In this document: positions 6,673-8,731 of the stretch, piece by piece
How the letters are laid out: every line of letters starts with the position of its first letter
How positions within the stretch are numbered: the first letter of the stretch is position 1
Assembly (NCBI GenBank): GCA_937881145.1
Contig: CALGFL010000259.1
Location: 1-8,731, forward strand
DNA from: an uncultured Bordetella sp.
GTDB taxonomy: Bacteria > Pseudomonadota > Gammaproteobacteria > Burkholderiales > Burkholderiaceae_B
Reading direction: 5' to 3'
DNA: 8,731 bases
Notes under the pieces: generated by a model
What the model was told of the DNA's origin: nothing
What the model saw: the letters and a program-made list of their open reading frames with translations, nothing else
Database searches by the model: none
Program-made: the position numbers and the translations under genes

Positions 6673-6694
6673 TTATTTAGCATAAAGAAAATAA
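6673..6694. promoter_or_regulatory. Possible LysR-type binding site in the divergent control region
   Basis: TTATTT (6673-6678) and AAATAA (6689-6694) form an inverted repeat with a 10-bp gap, fitting the AT-rich T-N11-A shape of LysR boxes. A nested TTTA-GCA-TAAA lies inside. Being next to the lysR start, it would suit autoregulation. The region is AT-rich, so chance is not excluded. Confidence 0.35.
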
Positions 6695-6705
6695 ACATAT
6701 TTCAA

Positions 6706-6734
6706 TTGTCGCATAACAAGCGGGCCCATAGGAT
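6706..6734 (+). promoter_or_regulatory. Candidate promoter of the MFS transporter gene
   Basis: TTGTCG (-35, 4/6) and TAGGAT (-10, 4/6) are separated by 17 bp. The start would lie near 6741, about 26 nt before the ATG. The weak boxes fit a promoter needing an activator such as the divergent LysR protein. Confidence 0.35.
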
Positions 6735-6766
6735 GACTCCAGATCGAAGTCCACTGGAGTCCAACC

Positions 6767-8077
6767 ATGAGTCAATCTGCCGATGCCGCGGCCCGGAGTG
6801 CGCCGCGCGAGCCCGGCGTGCACTTGTCCTCGGCAGCGCCCGCCGCCGTCCTGACCACACCGCTTACGCTGTTCTTCGCCGCGACCGTCGGGGTGATCGT
6901 CGTGATCCTGTCGGCGGCACAACCTTTGACGGGCCCCGTCAGTCAGGCCCTGAACCTGCCGCCCGAGCTCGAAGGCCTGGTCGCCATGCTGCCGCAGCTG
7001 GGCTACGCAGCCGGCCTGCTCCTGCTTGTGCCGCTATGCGATCTGATCGAAAACCGGAGGCTGATTTTTCAGACACTGATGTGCTGCGCAGTATTTCTCG
7101 GCATCGCCGCGTTCGCGCGCTCGGGCTGGCTGTTCCTGGCGTCATTGGCGCTCGCTGGCGCGACGTCCAGCGTGATCCAGATGCTCGTGCCCATGGCGGC
7201 TTCGATGGCGCCGGAACACCGCCGCGGCCGGGCGGTCGGCAATGTCATGAGCGGGTTGATGATCGGCATTCTGCTGTCGCGTCCGCTCGCGAGCGTGATC
7301 GCCGGATCGTTCGGCTGGCGCGCATTCTTCGGCATCGAGGCCTGCGCCGATGCGTTGCTCGCTCTGGTCCTGTATGCCAGGCTGCCGACACGCCGGCCGG
7401 CCGCGGCCGCACGGTATTCCGAACTGCTGCGCTCGCTATGGACGCTGTTGCGCACCGAGCCCGTGCTGCAACGGAGCGCCACGCTGGCGGCGCTGGCGCT
7501 GGGCGCGTTCAGCGCATTCTGGACCGCCGTCGCATTGCTGCTGACCCAGCCGCCGTTCTCGCTCGGCATGCACGGCATCGCCGCTTTTGCCCTGGCGGGC
7601 GCATCCGGCGCGATCGTCACGCCTCTGGCCGGCCATCTGGGCGATCGCGGCGCCGAGCGCGCCACGCAGATCGGCTCGCATCTGCTGATGCTGGCTGCCG
7701 CCTTCGTTCTGGGCGCAGCCGGCGCCGGCTGGGGCGGCTTCTCGCCGGCGGCGCACCCGGCGCTCGCGCTCGGGTTGCTGGTGGCCGGCGCGGCGGCGCT
7801 CGACGCCGGCATCATCACCGATCAAACGCTCGGACGGCGGGCGATCAATCTCATCAACCCGCCGATGCGCGGCCGCCTGAATGCGCTCTTTGTGGGTATC
7901 TTCTTCATCGGCGGAGCGATCGGCGCCGCACTGTCGGGCGCTGCCTGGGCCTGGGCGGGATGGAGCGGCGTCTGCGCAGTCGTTCTGGGGTTCGTTATCG
8001 CCGTCATATTGTTCGGCTGCTTCGATCGTCATAGCCGCTCCGGGGGCCGACGCCGGACGATGCGCAAAATTTCATAG
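6767..8077 (+). CDS. Major facilitator superfamily transporter (drug/sugar-efflux-like)
   Basis: The product (436 residues) is an inner-membrane secondary transporter with about 12 hydrophobic segments, beginning near 32-51 and ending near 400-418. A polar, Ala-rich N-terminal tail precedes them and a basic C-terminal tail follows. A motif A variant after TM2 reads PLCDLIENRRLI (89-100), repeated in the second half as GHLGDRGAER (289-298). RGRAVGNVMSGLMIGILLSRPLASVIAG with GWRAFF resembles the TM4-TM5 region of YnfM/AraJ-type proton-coupled exporters. The ATG has a TGGAG 7 nt upstream. It diverges from the LysR gene, a common regulator-exporter pair. The substrate cannot be deduced. A bluB gene follows 98 nt later on the same strand, but no functional link is evident. 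Confidence 0.92.
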   Translation: MSQSADAAARSAPREPGVHLSSAAPAAVLTTPLTLFFAATVGVIVVILSAAQPLTGPVSQALNLPPELEGLVAMLPQLGYAAGLLLLVPLCDLIENRRLIFQTLMCCAVFLGIAAFARSGWLFLASLALAGATSSVIQMLVPMAASMAPEHRRGRAVGNVMSGLMIGILLSRPLASVIAGSFGWRAFFGIEACADALLALVLYARLPTRRPAAAARYSELLRSLWTLLRTEPVLQRSATLAALALGAFSAFWTAVALLLTQPPFSLGMHGIAAFALAGASGAIVTPLAGHLGDRGAERATQIGSHLLMLAAAFVLGAAGAGWGGFSPAAHPALALGLLVAGAAALDAGIITDQTLGRRAINLINPPMRGRLNALFVGIFFIGGAIGAALSGAAWAWAGWSGVCAVVLGFVIAVILFGCFDRHSRSGGRRRTMRKIS

Positions 8078-8089
8078 CCGTCGTCGGAA

Positions 8090-8105
8090 CAAGGCATGCG
8101 CCTTG
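8090..8105. terminator. Small hairpin after the MFS stop codon
   Basis: CAAGGC and GCCTTG pair around an ATGC loop, 12 nt after the MFS stop. No run of T follows, so it is at best a weak or Rho-assisted terminator. Confidence 0.25.
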
Positions 8106-8147
8106 CCTGGGGTAAAGTCTTGCCTGCACCCTTCAAACAACTACTCG

Positions 8148-8167
8148 GCCGCCGCCCCGACGGCGGC
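8148..8167 (+). promoter_or_regulatory. GC hairpin just upstream of the bluB start
   Basis: GCCGCCG and CGGCGGC form a perfect 7-bp stem around a CCCCGA loop, ending 8 nt before the bluB ATG. It occupies the place where a Shine-Dalgarno sequence would lie. It may limit translation or simply reflect local GC bias. Confidence 0.4.
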
Positions 8168-8175
8168 GCTCCTGC

Positions 8176-8731
8176 ATGGCGCACTCTTTCAGCGAATCCG
8201 AGCAGGCGGCGGTCTACCGCGCCATATACGAGCGGCGCGACATGCGCCATTTCGTATCGACCCCCGTCGACCCCGCCACGCTGCGCCGCCTGATCGGGGC
8301 CGCGCATCACGCGCCCAGCGTCGGCTACATGCAGCCCTGGCGCATCCTGCGCATCACCGATCCGGCACTGCGCGAAACGCTGTACGACGAGGTCGAGCGC
8401 GAGCGGCTGAAAACCGCCGATGCATTGGGCAAGCGCCGCGACGAATTCATGCGCCTGAAGGTGGAAGGCATGCGCCAGTGCGCCGAGATACTGGTCGCGG
8501 GTTTGATGGATGGACGCGACGGCCATGTTTTCGGGCGGCGCACCATGCCGGAAATGGATCTGGCGTCGGTCGCCTGCGCCATCCAGAACATGTGGCTGGC
8601 CGCCCGCGCGGAAGGCCTGGGTCTGGGCTGGGTCTCGATTTTCGATCCCGATGCGGGGCGCGATATTCGGCGCATGCCCGCCGGCGCCAAGCCGGTCGCT
8701 ATCCTGTGCCTGGGGCACGTCGAGCAGTTCT
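8176..8731 (+). CDS. bluB: 5,6-dimethylbenzimidazole synthase, partial (3' end outside window)
   Basis: BluB is a flavin-destroying member of the nitroreductase fold. It uses O2 to fragment reduced FMN into 5,6-dimethylbenzimidazole, the lower ligand of vitamin B12. The visible 185 residues include YRAIYERRDMRHF (14-26), AAHHAPSVGYMQPWRI (42-57), MPEMDLASVACAIQNMW (124-140) and EGLGLGWVSIFDP (146-158), all characteristic of BluB. D22 and S154 correspond to the catalytic Asp and Ser known from Sinorhizobium BluB (D32 and S167). The frame is intact to the window end; about 30-40 residues should remain. ATG 8176 is the only in-frame start after the TAA at 8113. It has no Shine-Dalgarno sequence, and a GC hairpin lies directly upstream. 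No cobalamin riboswitch could be recognised in the 98-nt gap after the MFS gene. Confidence 0.93.
   Translation, partial: MAHSFSESEQAAVYRAIYERRDMRHFVSTPVDPATLRRLIGAAHHAPSVGYMQPWRILRITDPALRETLYDEVERERLKTADALGKRRDEFMRLKVEGMRQCAEILVAGLMDGRDGHVFGRRTMPEMDLASVACAIQNMWLAARAEGLGLGWVSIFDPDAGRDIRRMPAGAKPVAILCLGHVEQF

Noticed and set aside
5618..6685. 355-residue open frame opposite the LysR gene
   Set aside because: It is rich in His, Arg and Gln, typical of the antisense of GC-rich coding DNA, whereas the LysR reading has full family motifs.
8078..8175. Cobalamin riboswitch before bluB
   Set aside because: The gap is too short and lacks a recognisable B12-box; only simple hairpins are visible.
8029..8718. 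Long minus-strand frame across the bluB region
   Set aside because: The plus strand there encodes clear BluB motifs; the minus frame has no recognisable domain.

Overview
The window is GC-rich bacterial DNA with short intergenic gaps. It carries a Bug-type (TctC) periplasmic receptor without its own permease, a FadR-type GntR regulator, a LysR regulator divergent from an MFS exporter, and a bluB gene. This content and the codon use suggest a betaproteobacterium of the Burkholderiales, most likely Bordetella/Achromobacter-like (Alcaligenaceae). No rRNA, tRNA, CRISPR array or intact insertion sequence was seen.

Left edge (1-383): the 5' part of an unidentified leftward gene, then a stretch of visibly lower GC (about 50-53% at 241-360) with no convincing gene. 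Immediately after it, a LeuC-type dehydratase begins in the middle of its first domain: about 85 N-terminal residues, including the catalytic Asp-His motif, are absent. The frame is open upstream but has no start codon and no LeuC homology. It is followed by an intact leuD, with an 8-base overlap. No leuB follows, so the pair is probably a catabolic or accessory paralogue of isopropylmalate isomerase rather than the leucine biosynthetic copy, and its large subunit looks broken.

Centre (2212-5733): a leftward three-gene operon encodes an FAH-family hydrolase, a Bug periplasmic receptor and a ModA-like binding protein that has no signal peptide. It diverges from a GntR/FCD regulator gene. The 156-bp AT-rich control region between them holds a good sigma-70-type promoter for the operon and a weaker one for the regulator. 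It also holds three CCAATTGG-like palindromes (two perfect, one 7/8) spaced exactly 42 bp centre to centre, about four helical turns. I infer that these are operators of the GntR protein. Together the genes look like a small regulated module for uptake and hydrolytic breakdown of an unidentified carboxylate or ring-cleavage product.

Right (5750-8731): a LysR regulator ends 16 bp from the GntR gene, in convergent orientation, and is divergent from a 12-TM MFS transporter gene. The AT-rich intergenic region has a LysR-type inverted repeat and a candidate transporter promoter. Last comes bluB (5,6-dimethylbenzimidazole synthase, lower ligand of cobalamin), cut by the window edge. Its leader lacks a Shine-Dalgarno sequence and contains a strong GC hairpin just before the start codon.
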